DNA of 64,000 nt from Prochlorococcus sp. AG-355-G23 (lineage in GTDB: Bacteria; Cyanobacteriota; Cyanobacteriia; PCC-6307; Cyanobiaceae), in contig QCDK01000001.1 of the NCBI GenBank assembly GCA_003278765.1, forward strand, positions 62,001-126,000. Reading direction: 5' to 3'. A program made the translations under genes and the position numbers. Below are positions 9,544 through 19,719 of this stretch, piece after piece. How positions within the stretch are numbered: position 1 is the stretch's first letter; the number at the start of each line of letters is the position of its first letter. The notes below the pieces were generated by a model. It was not told the origin of the DNA. It saw nothing but the letters and a program-made list of their open reading frames with translations, and did no database searches.

Positions 9544-10773
9544 TTATCCAATACTTACGTATTTTTTTCCTTTTTTAATTTCTTGCTCAACAAAAAGTCT
9601 GGCCCAATTGTCTACTTCAAGAATATCTTCTAATTCTGGACTCAAATTCAAATTCTCCATATGTGATTCACAAGCTTTACTTATAAATGTTGGAATTTCT
9701 TGAAAAGAAATTTTTTCTTTTAGGAATTGTTCAACAGCCATTTCATTAGCAGCATTTAAAACTGCGGGCATAGTCCCAGAAGATTTTCCTGCGGCATAGG
9801 CAAGTCCCATGCATGGATATTTAAACTCGTCTGGCTCTTTAAAAGTTAATTTCCCAATTTCACTTAGGTTTAATCTTTTCCAATTTGTTTTAAATCTCTC
9901 AGGCCAACTCATCGCATATAAAATGGGTAGTTTCATATCTGGCCAACCTAATTGAGCTAATACTGAAGAATCATCCATCTCAATCATTGAATGAATAATA
10001 CTTTGAGGGTGGATAACTATTTCGATATTTTCGTAAGAGGTCCCAAATAAATAATGAGCTTCTATAACTTCTAATCCTTTATTCATAAGAGTTGCAGAAT
10101 CTACAGTTATTTTTTTCCCCATATCCCAATTAGGATGCGAAGTAGCATCTTCCACTGTGACATGCTTTAAATCCTCAACGGCCCAATCTCTGAAAGCACC
10201 ACCAGAAGCTGTTAAATTTATGGCTTTTAAACCTTTAGGTATCTCACCTGTTGAAAAATCTGCATTTTCATAATTTGGTAATCCTTGTAAACATTGAAAG
10301 ATTGCAGAGTGTTCTGAATCAGCAGGTAAAAGCCTACTATTATTTTTCTTTAATGCTGGAATAACAATTGGCCCTGCCGCAATTAAAGTTTCTTTGTTAG
10401 CAAGTGCAATATTTTTCCCCGCATTAATTGCTGACATTGTTGGAATTAAGCCTGCACAGCCTACTATCCCTGTAACCACAGTATCTGCCTTATCCCATGC
10501 TGCAACTGCGTTAATCCCCTCCTTTCCACTCAAAACTAATGGAGCAATATCTAAATCTAAGTTATTAATATTATCTTTTAAATCTTCTATAAGATTTTCA
10601 TCCTCAATCGCAACTACTTCTGGTTTATGTGTTTTAACTTGTTCGGTTAATAAATTAATATTTCTTCCTGCCGAAAGAGCTACGGCTTTAAACTTATCAG
10701 GCTGCTCACTAGCTATTTCGAGAGTTTGAGTCCCAATTGAACCAGTAGAACCGAGCACAGTAATGTATTTCAA
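9544..10773 (-). CDS. dxr: 1-deoxy-D-xylulose 5-phosphate reductoisomerase
   Basis: A 409-residue enzyme of the MEP isoprenoid pathway that converts DXP to MEP with NADPH. The NADPH motif [13 protein letters not shown] is at the N-terminus, followed by ALANKETLI, the metal-binding and substrate segment [13 protein letters not shown], and [33 protein letters not shown] is a strongly conserved block. Full length. It supplies precursors for chlorophyll and carotenoid side chains. Confidence 0.96.
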   Translation of the reverse strand: MKYITVLGSTGSIGTQTLEIASEQPDKFKAVALSAGRNINLLTEQVKTHKPEVVAIEDENLIEDLKDNINNLDLDIAPLVLSGKEGINAVAAWDKADTVVTGIVGCAGLIPTMSAINAGKNIALANKETLIAAGPIVIPALKKNNSRLLPADSEHSAIFQCLQGLPNYENADFSTGEIPKGLKAINLTASGGAFRDWAVEDLKHVTVEDATSHPNWDMGKKITVDSATLMNKGLEVIEAHYLFGTSYENIEIVIHPQSIIHSMIEMDDSSVLAQLGWPDMKLPILYAMSWPERFKTNWKRLNLSEIGKLTFKEPDEFKYPCMGLAYAAGKSSGTMPAVLNAANEMAVEQFLKEKISFQEIPTFISKACESHMENLNLSPELEDILEVDNWARLFVEQEIKKGKKYVSIG

Positions 10774-10855
10774 TTTTCTCTGATATTTCTAATATCTTCC
10801 CATTTAAAGGTGTATTTAAAAAACAAAAATTTCAAATTGGTTTTTTTCTTAAAAT

Positions 10856-12325
10856 TTAGACCCTTATCCATGTTGTTATTTCCTTTGATTGATCAATAAG
10901 TTCAATACCTTTTTCTTTTAACAAATTCCTAATTTCATCGGCCTTCGTATAATTCTTTTCTTTTTTTGCTTTCAATCTTTCATTAATAAGCATTGATATT
11001 TCTTCTTCTTTTATTTTACTTTCTTTTACTAAAACCTCTTTTTTAAGACCAAGTACCTCAGTCAACTTTTCAAGAGTTTTAAAATTCTCAAGTAGAAAGA
11101 ATTTTTCATTTAGGTCTATTTTAAAACCTTCGACCCTTTGAAATTGGTTTAAAAAGTTTTTTAATGGTTTTGCTAAATCGTAAATAATTGCAATAGCACC
11201 TGCTGTATTAAGGTCATTTCCAAGAGACTCAGAAAATTTAAGCTTTTTTTGAGATAATTCAAAACTTATTTTCTCTTTATATTCGTCTTCGATAGATTCA
11301 TTCTTATCAATAGATTTAAAAGCATCCTTTGTAAGGTCCAAAAAAGAAAGGGCTACATTAATGTTTTTCCAAGCTTCTGAAGCACTCCTTAAAGCTTCTT
11401 CAGTAAAATCAAGTGGTTTTCTATAATTCACAGTCATAACAAAATATCGCAAAGTCATAGGGCTTACACCTGAGTTAATTAGTTCTCTGATAGTTTTAAA
11501 ATTTTTAAGAGATTTACTCATCTTTTGTCCATTTACATTGACCATCCCATTGTGTAACCAATAGTTCGCTAGTTTTTTGCCATTGGCTGCTTCTGATTGG
11601 GCGATTTCATTCTCATGATGTGGAAAAATCAAATCAGAACCACCTAAATGGATATCAATAGTATCTCCTAATTCATCTTTAACCATCGCTGAACATTCAA
11701 TATGCCATCCCGGCCTACCTTTTCCCCATGGCGAATCAAAAAATGGTTCATCATCTTTGGCTTTTTTCCATAGCGCAAAATCTTGCGGATTAAGTTTTTT
11801 ACTATTTTCTTCAAAAACCATTCTTCCTTGCTGATTGATATTTTGTTCTTGTAAATTTTGATTACTTAGCTTTCCATAATTTTTATTTTTAAAAACAGAA
11901 TAATAAACATCTCCATCCCTAGAGTATGCATAACCTTTGTCCTCAAGGATTGTTATGAAGGAGCAGATATTGCATATATGATTCGTTGCTCTTGGCATGC
12001 TATCCGGACGCATTATCCCTAAAGAATCCATATCTTTATGAAATTCAATAATATTTTTTTCAGATACTTCCTTCATTGAACTGCTTTCTTCTTTCGCTCT
12101 TTTTAAGATCTTGTCATCAATATCTGTAAAATTTTGAACATACTTCACTTTGAAATCACTGTAAATTAAGAATCTTCTCAATACATCCCAAGCGATATAA
12201 CTTCTCGCATGACCAAGATGACATAAATCATAAACAGTTACCCCACAACAATAAATTTTTACTACATCATCAATAGGCTTAAAAACCTCAACTTTTTTGC
12301 TTAAAGTGTTAAAAAGTTTGATCAT
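10856..12325 (-). CDS. cysS: cysteinyl-tRNA synthetase
   Basis: A 489-residue class I synthetase. The HIGH-type motif is HLGH in TVYDLCHLGHARSY, preceded by the zinc-binding Cys pair near residue 27, and the KMSKS loop is GQKMSKSLKNF. The block GWHIECSAM and GGSDLIFPHHENEIAQSEA supply other zinc ligands and cysteine recognition. The C-terminal helical domain is present. It lies 82 bases upstream of dxr and 24 bases downstream of polA on the same strand. Confidence 0.96.
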   Translation of the reverse strand: MIKLFNTLSKKVEVFKPIDDVVKIYCCGVTVYDLCHLGHARSYIAWDVLRRFLIYSDFKVKYVQNFTDIDDKILKRAKEESSSMKEVSEKNIIEFHKDMDSLGIMRPDSMPRATNHICNICSFITILEDKGYAYSRDGDVYYSVFKNKNYGKLSNQNLQEQNINQQGRMVFEENSKKLNPQDFALWKKAKDDEPFFDSPWGKGRPGWHIECSAMVKDELGDTIDIHLGGSDLIFPHHENEIAQSEAANGKKLANYWLHNGMVNVNGQKMSKSLKNFKTIRELINSGVSPMTLRYFVMTVNYRKPLDFTEEALRSASEAWKNINVALSFLDLTKDAFKSIDKNESIEDEYKEKISFELSQKKLKFSESLGNDLNTAGAIAIIYDLAKPLKNFLNQFQRVEGFKIDLNEKFFLLENFKTLEKLTEVLGLKKEVLVKESKIKEEEISMLINERLKAKKEKNYTKADEIRNLLKEKGIELIDQSKEITTWIRV

Positions 12326-12349
12326 CTTAAATTAAGTATTTCATAAGAT

Positions 12350-15280
12350 TTATTTTGTCTCCATCCAATTGTCTCCAATTCCAATATCAACTAAAAGAGG
12401 CACATTTAATTTTACACAATCTTCCATAGTCTTCTTTACTAATTTCGTCGTAATTTCCAGAGAATCTGGTTCAACTTCAAACAATAATTCATCATGTACT
12501 TGTAAAAGCATTTTTGCTGAAACATTCATTTCTATGAATTTTTTATTTAGTTGAACCATTGCAATTTTAATAATATCTGCACTTGAACCCTGAATTGGGG
12601 CATTGGCTGCGGCTCTTAGTGACTGTGCTTCCATGCCAGCTCTTCTTGCGGATTGCAAGTCAATTTCGTAAGGATCTTTTCCTATTAGTCTTCCAAGTCC
12701 ATTTTTATCAAACTTAAATTCTCTTTTTCGACCAAAAATTGTTTTTACATAACCTTTTGATAAGGCAAGCCTTTCTTGAAGTTCAAGAAATTTGAAAATT
12801 TTTGAATATCTTTCTTTGTATTTTATTAGGAATTCTTTTGCTTCTGGAGTACTTACTCCTGTTGAACGGGCAAACTTTTTTATCCCCATACCATAGATAA
12901 CTCCGAAATTTATTGTTTTCCCAACTCTCCTCTCATCAGAAGAAATTTCTTCTTTCTCAAAAATTAATCTTGCAGTCAAAGAATGAATGTCATCATTTTT
13001 ATGAAATGCATTTATTAGTATTTCTTCATCCGCTAAGTGAGCGAGTATTCTTAATTCGATCTGAGAATAATCAGCTGATAAAAGTTTCCAATTTTTTTTA
13101 GGCAAGAATGCTTTTCTGATTCTCCTACTAAATTCAGTCCTAACCGGGATATTTTGAAGATTAGGATTGCTACTACTTAGTCTCCCAGTCGCTGTAGCAG
13201 CTTGATTAAAGTTTGTGTGAACTCTTCCTGTCTTTCCGTTAATAAGATTTGGAAGAGCATCAATATAGGTGCTAAGTAATTTGCTAAGAGTTCTATGTTT
13301 TATTAAATGTTGGATTATTTCATGTTCGTCGACTAATCTTTCCAGAACTACTGCATCTGTACTCCATCCTGTTTTTGTTTTACGTGATTTTTTCTTATCC
13401 AAATTTAATTTTTCAAACAAAATCTCACCAAGTTGTTTTGGTGAAGATAGATTGAAATTCTCCTCTGCTAACTCATAAACTTTACTTTCAATATCTTCTA
13501 AGGTACTTTTTAATTCTTTTGAGAGTTTATCCAAATAAGGGATGTCGATGGTTATGCCATTCATTTCCATTTGCGACAATACTGGCTCTAATGGCAGCTC
13601 GATTTCTTCGAACAATTTGATTAATTCATTTTTTTCAGTTGAGAATCTTTCTTTAAAAATTTTGACAATCTTAAAAGTTAGAAATACATCATAACCGCAG
13701 TAAATACTCGCTTCATCAATATCAACAAATGAAAAGTCTTTATTTTTCCCAACTGTTTCCTTAAATGAAGGAGGCTTAAATCCAAATAATCTAAAGCAAA
13801 TTTCACTTAACCCATGCTTCTCCTGATTATTAAGTAGATAGTCTGCTAACAAAGTGTCAAAGGTTACGCCTTTAAGATCAAGTCCATGATTAAAAAATAT
13901 TTGCCTATCAAATTTAGAATTTTGGAGTGCCTTTTCTTTTTTTGGATCTTCTATCCAAGTTCTTAGTTTTGAGAAAACATCTTCAATCGATAATTGATTG
14001 AGAGTATCTTTTTTTGTTTGATGACCAAGAGGTATATAAAATAAATCATCAGTTTCTTCTCCAAGACATAGCCCTATTCCAACAAGTTCTGCATCGATTG
14101 GATTTAAACTATTAGTCTCTGTATCTAAAGAAACTATCTCATTGGTCTTTTCTAGTCTTTGAATTAATTTATCAAGTAATTTAAAATCATTTACAACAGT
14201 TACGTTGATATTAGGGATTTTATTTTCACTATTTTCTAATTCATTATTGCCTGCGACTTTTGGTGCTTTCTCCTCCTCTTTAGCTACATTATTTTTATCA
14301 AAACCACCTTTGCTGAAAGTTGAATTGAAAATATCAATTTGTCTAAGTAGTGTTGATAGTTCTAATTTCTTCAGTGACTCTGAAAGTAGTTCTTGATTTA
14401 TATTTTTTAATTCATAACCGTTACTTAAAATTAAAGGCACCTCAGTATTTATTTTTGCTAAATCCCTGGAAAGAAAAGCATTATGTTTATCGTTTCTGAG
14501 CTTTTCTATAACTGAACCTTTGATGAATCCTTTATATTTCTTATCGTTGTTCTGCTGAATCTTGTCCAAAGCCTGATAGATTCCATCAAGCGTATCGTTC
14601 TCTTTTAGTAGATTAATTGCAGTTTTTGGCCCTACTCCTTTAATACCTGGAATATTATCAGAACTATCACCAGTTAGGGCTTTGAGATCAACTACTCTTT
14701 CTGGCGCAACACCTAATTTTTCTTTTACTCCATTTTCATTCATAAGAGTTGGATTTCCACTTTTCGCATATGGACCACCACCCATATAAAGTACATAAAT
14801 ATCTTTTTGATCATCTACTAATTGAAATAAGTCCCTATCTCCAGAAAGAATATTCACGCACCATCCTTTAGAAGAAGCATCATTTGCAATTGTGCCTAGG
14901 AGATCATCTGCTTCGTATCCTGGAGATTTAAAAATTGGTAAATTAAGGCTTTCTTCTAAAATGATTTCTAGTTGTTCAATATCCTGAAAAAAAACATCTG
15001 GTGCTACATCTCTATTGGCCTTATAATTTGGATCTAATTCATGTCTGAAAGTAGGTTTTTCGGTATCAAACGTAATACAAACACCCTCAGGACTAATATT
15101 TTTACAATTATCCAGAAGGCTTTTTAGAAATCCATAAGTGACACTTGTTGGAAATCCCTCCTTGGTAGTTAAACCTCCATCAATCCCTTTGCTAAATGCA
15201 TAGAAACTTCTAAAAGCAAGTGAGTGGCCATCTACTAAAAGTAAAATTGGTTTTTTAGAGTTTTCAGATTTTAAACTCAT
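12350..15280 (-). CDS. polA: DNA polymerase I
   Basis: A 976-residue polymerase with three domains. Residues about 1-310 are the 5' nuclease (LLVDGHSLAFRSFYA, DDLLGTIA, GVGPKTA). Residues about 355-550 are a 3'-5' exonuclease-like domain that keeps the first acidic motif SLDTETNSL. The polymerase domain carries DYSQIELRILAHL (motif A), the O helix with RRVGKTINFGVIYGM, and QVHDELLFEV (motif C). It works in Okazaki fragment processing and repair. Its start overlaps the stop of the upstream adaptor gene by 4 bases. Confidence 0.96.
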   Translation of the reverse strand: MSLKSENSKKPILLLVDGHSLAFRSFYAFSKGIDGGLTTKEGFPTSVTYGFLKSLLDNCKNISPEGVCITFDTEKPTFRHELDPNYKANRDVAPDVFFQDIEQLEIILEESLNLPIFKSPGYEADDLLGTIANDASSKGWCVNILSGDRDLFQLVDDQKDIYVLYMGGGPYAKSGNPTLMNENGVKEKLGVAPERVVDLKALTGDSSDNIPGIKGVGPKTAINLLKENDTLDGIYQALDKIQQNNDKKYKGFIKGSVIEKLRNDKHNAFLSRDLAKINTEVPLILSNGYELKNINQELLSESLKKLELSTLLRQIDIFNSTFSKGGFDKNNVAKEEEKAPKVAGNNELENSENKIPNINVTVVNDFKLLDKLIQRLEKTNEIVSLDTETNSLNPIDAELVGIGLCLGEETDDLFYIPLGHQTKKDTLNQLSIEDVFSKLRTWIEDPKKEKALQNSKFDRQIFFNHGLDLKGVTFDTLLADYLLNNQEKHGLSEICFRLFGFKPPSFKETVGKNKDFSFVDIDEASIYCGYDVFLTFKIVKIFKERFSTEKNELIKLFEEIELPLEPVLSQMEMNGITIDIPYLDKLSKELKSTLEDIESKVYELAEENFNLSSPKQLGEILFEKLNLDKKKSRKTKTGWSTDAVVLERLVDEHEIIQHLIKHRTLSKLLSTYIDALPNLINGKTGRVHTNFNQAATATGRLSSSNPNLQNIPVRTEFSRRIRKAFLPKKNWKLLSADYSQIELRILAHLADEEILINAFHKNDDIHSLTARLIFEKEEISSDERRVGKTINFGVIYGMGIKKFARSTGVSTPEAKEFLIKYKERYSKIFKFLELQERLALSKGYVKTIFGRKREFKFDKNGLGRLIGKDPYEIDLQSARRAGMEAQSLRAAANAPIQGSSADIIKIAMVQLNKKFIEMNVSAKMLLQVHDELLFEVEPDSLEITTKLVKKTMEDCVKLNVPLLVDIGIGDNWMETK

Positions 15281-16338
15281 TTTCTCTTCTTAGCCCAAGG
15301 TGGAATATCAATAAAGATTTGCTCTCCAGGTTCTAATCCATCAATTACTGAAGTTTTATTTCCACTACTAATACCAATTTCGATTTTTTCAAATTTGGGA
15401 GAATTGTTTTTATCAACTTTCAAAATTCCTTTTTCACCTTTTTCAGTGACAATAGAAACTGTTGGTACTAAGATTTTTTCTTCATTGCCTTCGACTCTAA
15501 ATTCAAGATCTGCAGTCATTCCAATTTTAATTTCTTCAGAAATATCTTTAAAATTTAAAGTTACTTCGAATGAGGTTACATTATTATCTTTTACAGCTCT
15601 TGTAGCTATTTTTTTAACTATGGCACTATATTTTTTTGAGGGATAAGCCTCAATTCTTACTGAGGCTTCTTGACCTTTTTTTATTCTTCCAATGTCACTC
15701 TCAGGAACTTTAGCAACAATTTCTAGGCCCTCTGATAGTTCAAAAATAAAGTTTTTGGTTTTAGGGTCTGAACTTAAGTTTGTACTTGGTGTGACATAAG
15801 ATCCTATCTCAGCATATTTTGCAGTTATCTTTCCTCCATAAGGAGCTTTAATTAGATAGAAACTTTTTTCAGCTTTTGCATCATTAAGTTTTGCGCTACT
15901 AATGTTGTAGTTATTTTTATAACTTTCATAGTCTTCTTTACTAACTGCGCCTTCTTGATATAAATATTCCCTTCTTAAAAATTCAGATTTTTGTTTTTCT
16001 ACATTTAATTCAAGTTCTTCAATTTTATAGATAAAATCTTCATCATCAAGAGAAGCTAAAACCTGATCTTTTTTTACAAGATCGCCCTCATCTACTTTGA
16101 TTTCTTTTATTACGCCTTGCTTCCGAGGCCCAATATTGCTTGTCCTTATTGCTTTTACTTCACCACTAGTATTAATTGAATCTGAGAGGATACCTTTTTC
16201 GACTTGAACTACAAAATCAGAAATATCTTTTGATTTATTTTTCTTGAAGGAATTGGTTATAAAAACGAAAAATATAGCTAGAGAAAGCAATATAATTCCA
16301 CTTCTTAGATTTATATTTTTTTTTATTAAATCAAACAT
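15277..16338 (-). CDS. HlyD-family efflux adaptor (membrane fusion protein)
   Basis: A 353-residue protein with an N-terminal membrane anchor (residues about 12-30), then a lipoyl-like half (GEVKAIRTSNIGPRKQGVI), a coiled coil of about 105-155 and the second half (APYGGKITAKYAEIGSYV). A beta-barrel region follows. This is the order of periplasmic adaptor subunits of ABC or RND exporters. No transporter subunit is adjacent, so the partner is unknown. It ends within the start of polA (4-base overlap). Confidence 0.85.
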   Translation of the reverse strand: MFDLIKKNINLRSGIILLSLAIFFVFITNSFKKNKSKDISDFVVQVEKGILSDSINTSGEVKAIRTSNIGPRKQGVIKEIKVDEGDLVKKDQVLASLDDEDFIYKIEELELNVEKQKSEFLRREYLYQEGAVSKEDYESYKNNYNISSAKLNDAKAEKSFYLIKAPYGGKITAKYAEIGSYVTPSTNLSSDPKTKNFIFELSEGLEIVAKVPESDIGRIKKGQEASVRIEAYPSKKYSAIVKKIATRAVKDNNVTSFEVTLNFKDISEEIKIGMTADLEFRVEGNEEKILVPTVSIVTEKGEKGILKVDKNNSPKFEKIEIGISSGNKTSVIDGLEPGEQIFIDIPPWAKKRK

Positions 16339-16482
16339 TTCTTTTTAAAAGCAGAATTAGAGAATATTTAGGAACTAAATAAATAATCAAGACGATTATA
16401 ATTAACTTATCCAAGATTGGTTAAGTAAATACTATATTACTAGAAGATGTTTTCTTGATAATTTTTCCATAAGTTTTTTCAA

Positions 16483-17574
16483 ATGTTAAAAGCAGGTATT
16501 ATTGGATTACCAAATGTTGGAAAATCAACTCTATTTAATGCACTTGTAGAAAATGCTAAGGCCCAAGCGGCTAATTTTCCCTTTTGTACTATAGAACCTA
16601 ATAAAGGCATAGTTTCAGTCCCAGATCAAAGGTTGCAAGAGTTAGGTAATTTAAGTTCTAGCCAAAATATTATCCCAACAAAAATTGAATTTGTAGATAT
16701 CGCAGGACTAGTAAAAGGAGCTAGTAAAGGCGAAGGTTTGGGAAATAAATTTTTATCAAATATTAGGGAGGTTGATGCAATAGTTCATGTTGTAAGGTGC
16801 TTTGAAGATAGTGATGTAATTCATGTCTCTGGAAAGGTCGATCCTCTGGATGACATTGAGATAATTAATCTGGAATTGAATTTAGCTGATTTATCTCAAC
16901 TCCAAAAAAGAAGAGAAAGAATTAAAAAACAGGTTAGAACTAGTAAAGAGGCAGCTAAAGAAGATACCTTACTAGAAAAAATTGAAGAAGAGCTAGAGAA
17001 AGGCCTTTCAGTTAGATCAATATCTTTGAATGAAGAAGAAAATTTAATAATTAAGCAATTAGGCTTCCTTACTGCTAAACCAATTATTTACGCAACTAAT
17101 TTGAATGAAAATGATTTAGCTGAAGGTAATGATTTTTCATCAACAGTTCAGAGTTTTGCAAGCAATGAAAATACAGAATGTATAAAAATATCAGCGCAAG
17201 TCGAATCTGAATTAATAGAGTTAGAACAAGAAGATAAAAAAGACTACCTTATTGGCTTAGGAGTAGAAGAAGGGGGATTAAGTTCATTAATTAGATCAAC
17301 ATATAAATTATTGGGATTAAAAACTTATTTCACTACAGGAGAAAAAGAGACAAAAGCTTGGACAATAAAAGATGGGATGACTGCGCCTCAGGCAGCAGGA
17401 GTAATTCATACTGATTTTGAAAAAGGATTTATAAGAGCTCAGACTATTTCGTATCAAAATTTAATTGATTCAGGTTCAATTGCCAATGCAAAAACTAAAG
17501 GTCTTTTAAGAAGTGAAGGTAAGGAATATATTGTTAAAGAAGGTGATGTAATGGAGTTCTTATTTAACGTTTAG
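16483..17574 (+). CDS. ychF: redox-regulated ATPase/GTPase YchF
   Basis: A 363-residue Obg-family P-loop protein. The Walker A motif GLPNVGKST is at residues 8-16, the G3 region is FVDIAGLVKGASKGEGLGNKFL, and a C-terminal TGS-like domain contains FTTGEKETKAWTI and GFIRAQ. Length and motifs match YchF/OLA1, which binds ribosomes and prefers ATP. The gene stands alone. Confidence 0.95.
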   Translation: MLKAGIIGLPNVGKSTLFNALVENAKAQAANFPFCTIEPNKGIVSVPDQRLQELGNLSSSQNIIPTKIEFVDIAGLVKGASKGEGLGNKFLSNIREVDAIVHVVRCFEDSDVIHVSGKVDPLDDIEIINLELNLADLSQLQKRRERIKKQVRTSKEAAKEDTLLEKIEEELEKGLSVRSISLNEEENLIIKQLGFLTAKPIIYATNLNENDLAEGNDFSSTVQSFASNENTECIKISAQVESELIELEQEDKKDYLIGLGVEEGGLSSLIRSTYKLLGLKTYFTTGEKETKAWTIKDGMTAPQAAGVIHTDFEKGFIRAQTISYQNLIDSGSIANAKTKGLLRSEGKEYIVKEGDVMEFLFNV

Positions 17575-17602
17575 TAAGTCTCTTAAGGCTTACTATTTTG
17601 CT
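17572..17602 (+). terminator. possible terminator of ychF
   Basis: TAGTAAG at 17572-17578 is repeated inverted as CTTACTA at 17589-17595, followed by TTTTG and more T. The stem overlaps the ychF stop codon. The stem is AT-rich, so the call is weak. It lies between convergent genes. Confidence 0.35.
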
Positions 17603-17741
17603 TTTTGAATTTAAATTCAAAAAATGAAATTAATAAAATTAAGATACATCCTAAGCAACTTCCTATTAACCCAAAAACAATGGTTGTAAAGCCATCATCG
17701 TAGCCATATTGTAGTTGTGGTAAATGAGGAGGTATTGGCAT
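17583..17741 (-). CDS. small single-pass membrane protein
   Basis: A 52-residue protein (MPIPPHLPQLQYGYDDGF...) with one strong hydrophobic helix of about 22 residues containing GLIGSCLGC, followed by a basic tail. It converges with ychF. The start shares one base with the stop of the next upstream small gene, consistent with co-transcription. No family recognised. Confidence 0.55.
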   Translation of the reverse strand: MPIPPHLPQLQYGYDDGFTTIVFGLIGSCLGCILILLISFFEFKFKKQNSKP

Positions 17742-17902
17742 TATTTTTCAACAGAATTTTCAATATCTTCCAGTAAATGTTTAGTTGATCTACTAAAACC
17801 ATTAGTTTTTAAATAGTTTTGAGCCTCTCTAAATTTTTCAGCTACTCTTTTTGCATAAGGAGTATTCATGGAATTTTGAGTCATGTTGAAAATGCGACTC
17901 AT
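17741..17902 (-). CDS. small hypothetical helical protein
   Basis: A 53-residue protein beginning MSRIFNMTQNSMNTPYAKR. An internal ATG at 17884 would give 47 residues; both are plausible. It is charged, helical and without a membrane span. Its stop overlaps the start of the downstream membrane protein by one base. Confidence 0.55.
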   Translation of the reverse strand: MSRIFNMTQNSMNTPYAKRVAEKFREAQNYLKTNGFSRSTKHLLEDIENSVEK

Positions 17903-18045
17903 TTTATAATCTGATTTAGGTAACCCCTTGATAAGTATTCAAAAATACAAGAATATAAAAATAGGATTTTTTACTTACTAAGAAATTTATTGTGAAAAGT
18001 TCTTGATTCTCCAAATAAAGTTTTTTCAAATTAGAAAAATTCACA

Positions 18046-18330
18046 ATGACAAATATATTATTAATTCTTTTTTTTGTACTTTTATTTTTATTACTTTTTT
18101 ATTCAAAACGAAATAGAGGGTTAGCCCAAAAAACAACAATTAGTCCAACTTATGTACCTTTCTTAAAACAACAAGAATTTAATCCTGACATAAGTACTGA
18201 TAATTGGGATTTACACAAACTTAGATTAGATAAATTTAAAAGATCACAATATAAGGGATTAACTTTCTTCGTAAGTTCAGAAAATAAAATTTACTATCTT
18301 TCTGAAGAAGGGGATAAGGTTTATTGCTAA
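18046..18330 (+). CDS. small membrane-anchored hypothetical protein
   Basis: A 94-residue protein with an N-terminal hydrophobic helix (residues about 3-22, almost all Leu/Phe/Ile) and a soluble tail rich in aromatic and charged residues. No lipobox is seen. The first of three consecutive small plus-strand membrane genes. No family recognised. Confidence 0.6.
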   Translation: MTNILLILFFVLLFLLLFYSKRNRGLAQKTTISPTYVPFLKQQEFNPDISTDNWDLHKLRLDKFKRSQYKGLTFFVSSENKIYYLSEEGDKVYC

Positions 18331-18383
18331 CAGGTGAAATTAATTTTATAAATAAGAAAAGCCGATAGAAATTAATAATATTA

Positions 18384-18635
18384 ATGAAGTATTTATTTTT
18401 ATTATCAGAAAAGTTCTACAGGCTTATTCAATGGGAGTGGAATACCTTAAAAAATCTTAGAAGAACAAAAAGAAAGAATTATTTTTTAAGAGGTTCATTT
18501 GCTTTATTTAGTTTATTATCTATTCTTTTTTTAATATTTTCGCCTCCTATTACTTTCGGAATATTATTTGGAGAGGGATTAAAATTTAGTATTTTTTTTA
18601 TTTGGATATGGATTTTAAATTTAAAGTTTTTTTGA
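18384..18635 (+). CDS. small membrane protein
   Basis: An 83-residue protein: a basic N-terminal half (LKNLRRTKRKN near residues 21-31) followed by two hydrophobic helices separated by a short GILFGEG turn. Very AT-rich codon use. No family recognised. Confidence 0.5.
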   Translation: MKYLFLLSEKFYRLIQWEWNTLKNLRRTKRKNYFLRGSFALFSLLSILFLIFSPPITFGILFGEGLKFSIFFIWIWILNLKFF

Positions 18636-18693
18636 AAATGTATAATTTACTTCCCAAGGTTATTTAAAATTAAGAATATAAAAAATTTATTTT

Positions 18694-18909
18694 ATGCCAA
18701 AAATATTCAAACAAAATAAGTTCGCTTTGTTGGGAGCAAATATATTAATAATTTTACTTTGGGTAACTATATCTTCCTTTTTGATGAATTTATTTCAAAG
18801 TGAAAATGCCCCATTTTATATCTATAAAATTTCTTTTTTTATAAGATTCCTCCCTCCTATTTGGGTTACATGGTTCCTTTGGATAAAAAGAGGTGGTTTA
18901 AAAAGATAA
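18694..18909 (+). CDS. small membrane protein
   Basis: A 71-residue protein with two predicted membrane helices and basic ends (MPKIFKQNK at the start and a KRGGLKR tail). Last of the three small plus-strand genes and followed 90 bases later by a clear terminator. Confidence 0.5.
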   Translation: MPKIFKQNKFALLGANILIILLWVTISSFLMNLFQSENAPFYIYKISFFIRFLPPIWVTWFLWIKRGGLKR

Positions 18910-19002
18910 ATTACAAAAGCATTTCTACGGATTTACTATAAAAACAAATCAGTTAAGATCTGAAAGCTTACTTAAATTTTCATGTAAGAATTAGGTAATT
19001 GA

Positions 19003-19039
19003 GAGATTGTTTTTAGATAAGAAACAATCTCTTTTTTTT
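19003..19039 (+). terminator. rho-independent terminator
   Basis: GAGATTGTTT at 19003-19012 pairs with AAACAATCTC at 19022-19031 around a 9-base loop and is followed by eight T. It ends the plus-strand group of small membrane genes. Confidence 0.85.
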
Positions 19040-19115
19040 CAAATTTTTTTTCTCATTAAAAAGTGTTTGTCAGTATCCCTATTGACAAACACTCATGACG
19101 ATCATTTTTTAAAAA

Positions 19116-19295
19116 TTAAATAGGCAATCTATTATCAATTTCTACCACTCCAGAATCCATAAGACGGCCGATCTTAATAACTAAAGACATATCTAACCTT
19201 GAAAATTCAGATTGATGGTTAGTTATCCAATCAAGTTCAGAAAGAGTTATAACTCCCAAAGTATTTACTTTAAGAAAAAGTAAGCCTAAATTCAT
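19116..19295 (-). CDS. small conserved hypothetical protein next to hli genes
   Basis: A 59-residue soluble protein (MNLGLLFLKVNTLGVITLSE...). It lies one base downstream of an hli gene in the same minus-strand run, so it is probably in the hli transcript. The sequence looks like a short helical fold with a C-terminal GVVEIDNRLP. Function unknown. Confidence 0.6.
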   Translation of the reverse strand: MNLGLLFLKVNTLGVITLSELDWITNHQSEFSRLDMSLVIKIGRLMDSGVVEIDNRLPI

Positions 19296-19296
19296 T

Positions 19297-19425
19297 TTAA
19301 AAAATTCCTGGAATTATCCATCCGAATAAGCCATAATTTACAACTAATGCAAATAAGCCCATCATTGCCATTCTTCCATTAGTTCTCTCGGCGTTTTGCC
19401 AATAAGTTGTTTTTGAATTTTCCAT
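19297..19425 (-). CDS. hli: high-light-inducible protein (Hlip)
   Basis: A 42-residue one-helix protein of the chlorophyll a/b-binding superfamily. The diagnostic ERTNGRMAMMG at residues 13-23 carries the Glu, Asn and Arg used for chlorophyll binding and helix pairing; the helix ends GWIIPGIF. Hlips bind pigments in the thylakoid and protect assembling photosystem II. Too short for many gene callers. One of a tandem set. Confidence 0.88.
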   Translation of the reverse strand: MENSKTTYWQNAERTNGRMAMMGLFALVVNYGLFGWIIPGIF

Positions 19426-19458
19426 TTTTCTGATTTGTAGATTTTAAATAGTAGTTTT

Positions 19459-19719
19459 TTAAACGAAACCAGGAATTATTTGACCTGTTGTTAGGTATGC
19501 TCCAACAGCAGCAACTAATCCAAGCATTGCGAATCTGCCGTTAAGAGTTTCAGCAACAACTTTTTCTTTTTCGATTGTTTTGACTTTTGTGTTTGTGTTT
19601 TTCATTTGATAAGAAGATGAATAGTTTAAATTTTCGTTTTGAAATTGCTTGGTTAAATAAGCAACGAGGATGGCTGTAAAGAATACAATTACGGCTAAAA
19701 AACCTGAAAGTGGACTCAT
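19459..19719 (-). CDS. hli: high-light-inducible protein with extra N-terminal membrane helix
   Basis: An 86-residue protein if started at MSPLSGFLAVIVFF. The N-terminal hydrophobic helix is followed by a linker and then the Hlip motif ETLNGRFAMLG and TGQIIPGFV. The open frame extends further upstream into the neighbouring hli gene, but that extension is not hli-like. The chosen start codon lies at the stop of the upstream hli gene, which suggests coupling. A two-helix hli form is known in Prochlorococcus. Confidence 0.8.
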   Translation of the reverse strand: MSPLSGFLAVIVFFTAILVAYLTKQFQNENLNYSSSYQMKNTNTKVKTIEKEKVVAETLNGRFAMLGLVAAVGAYLTTGQIIPGFV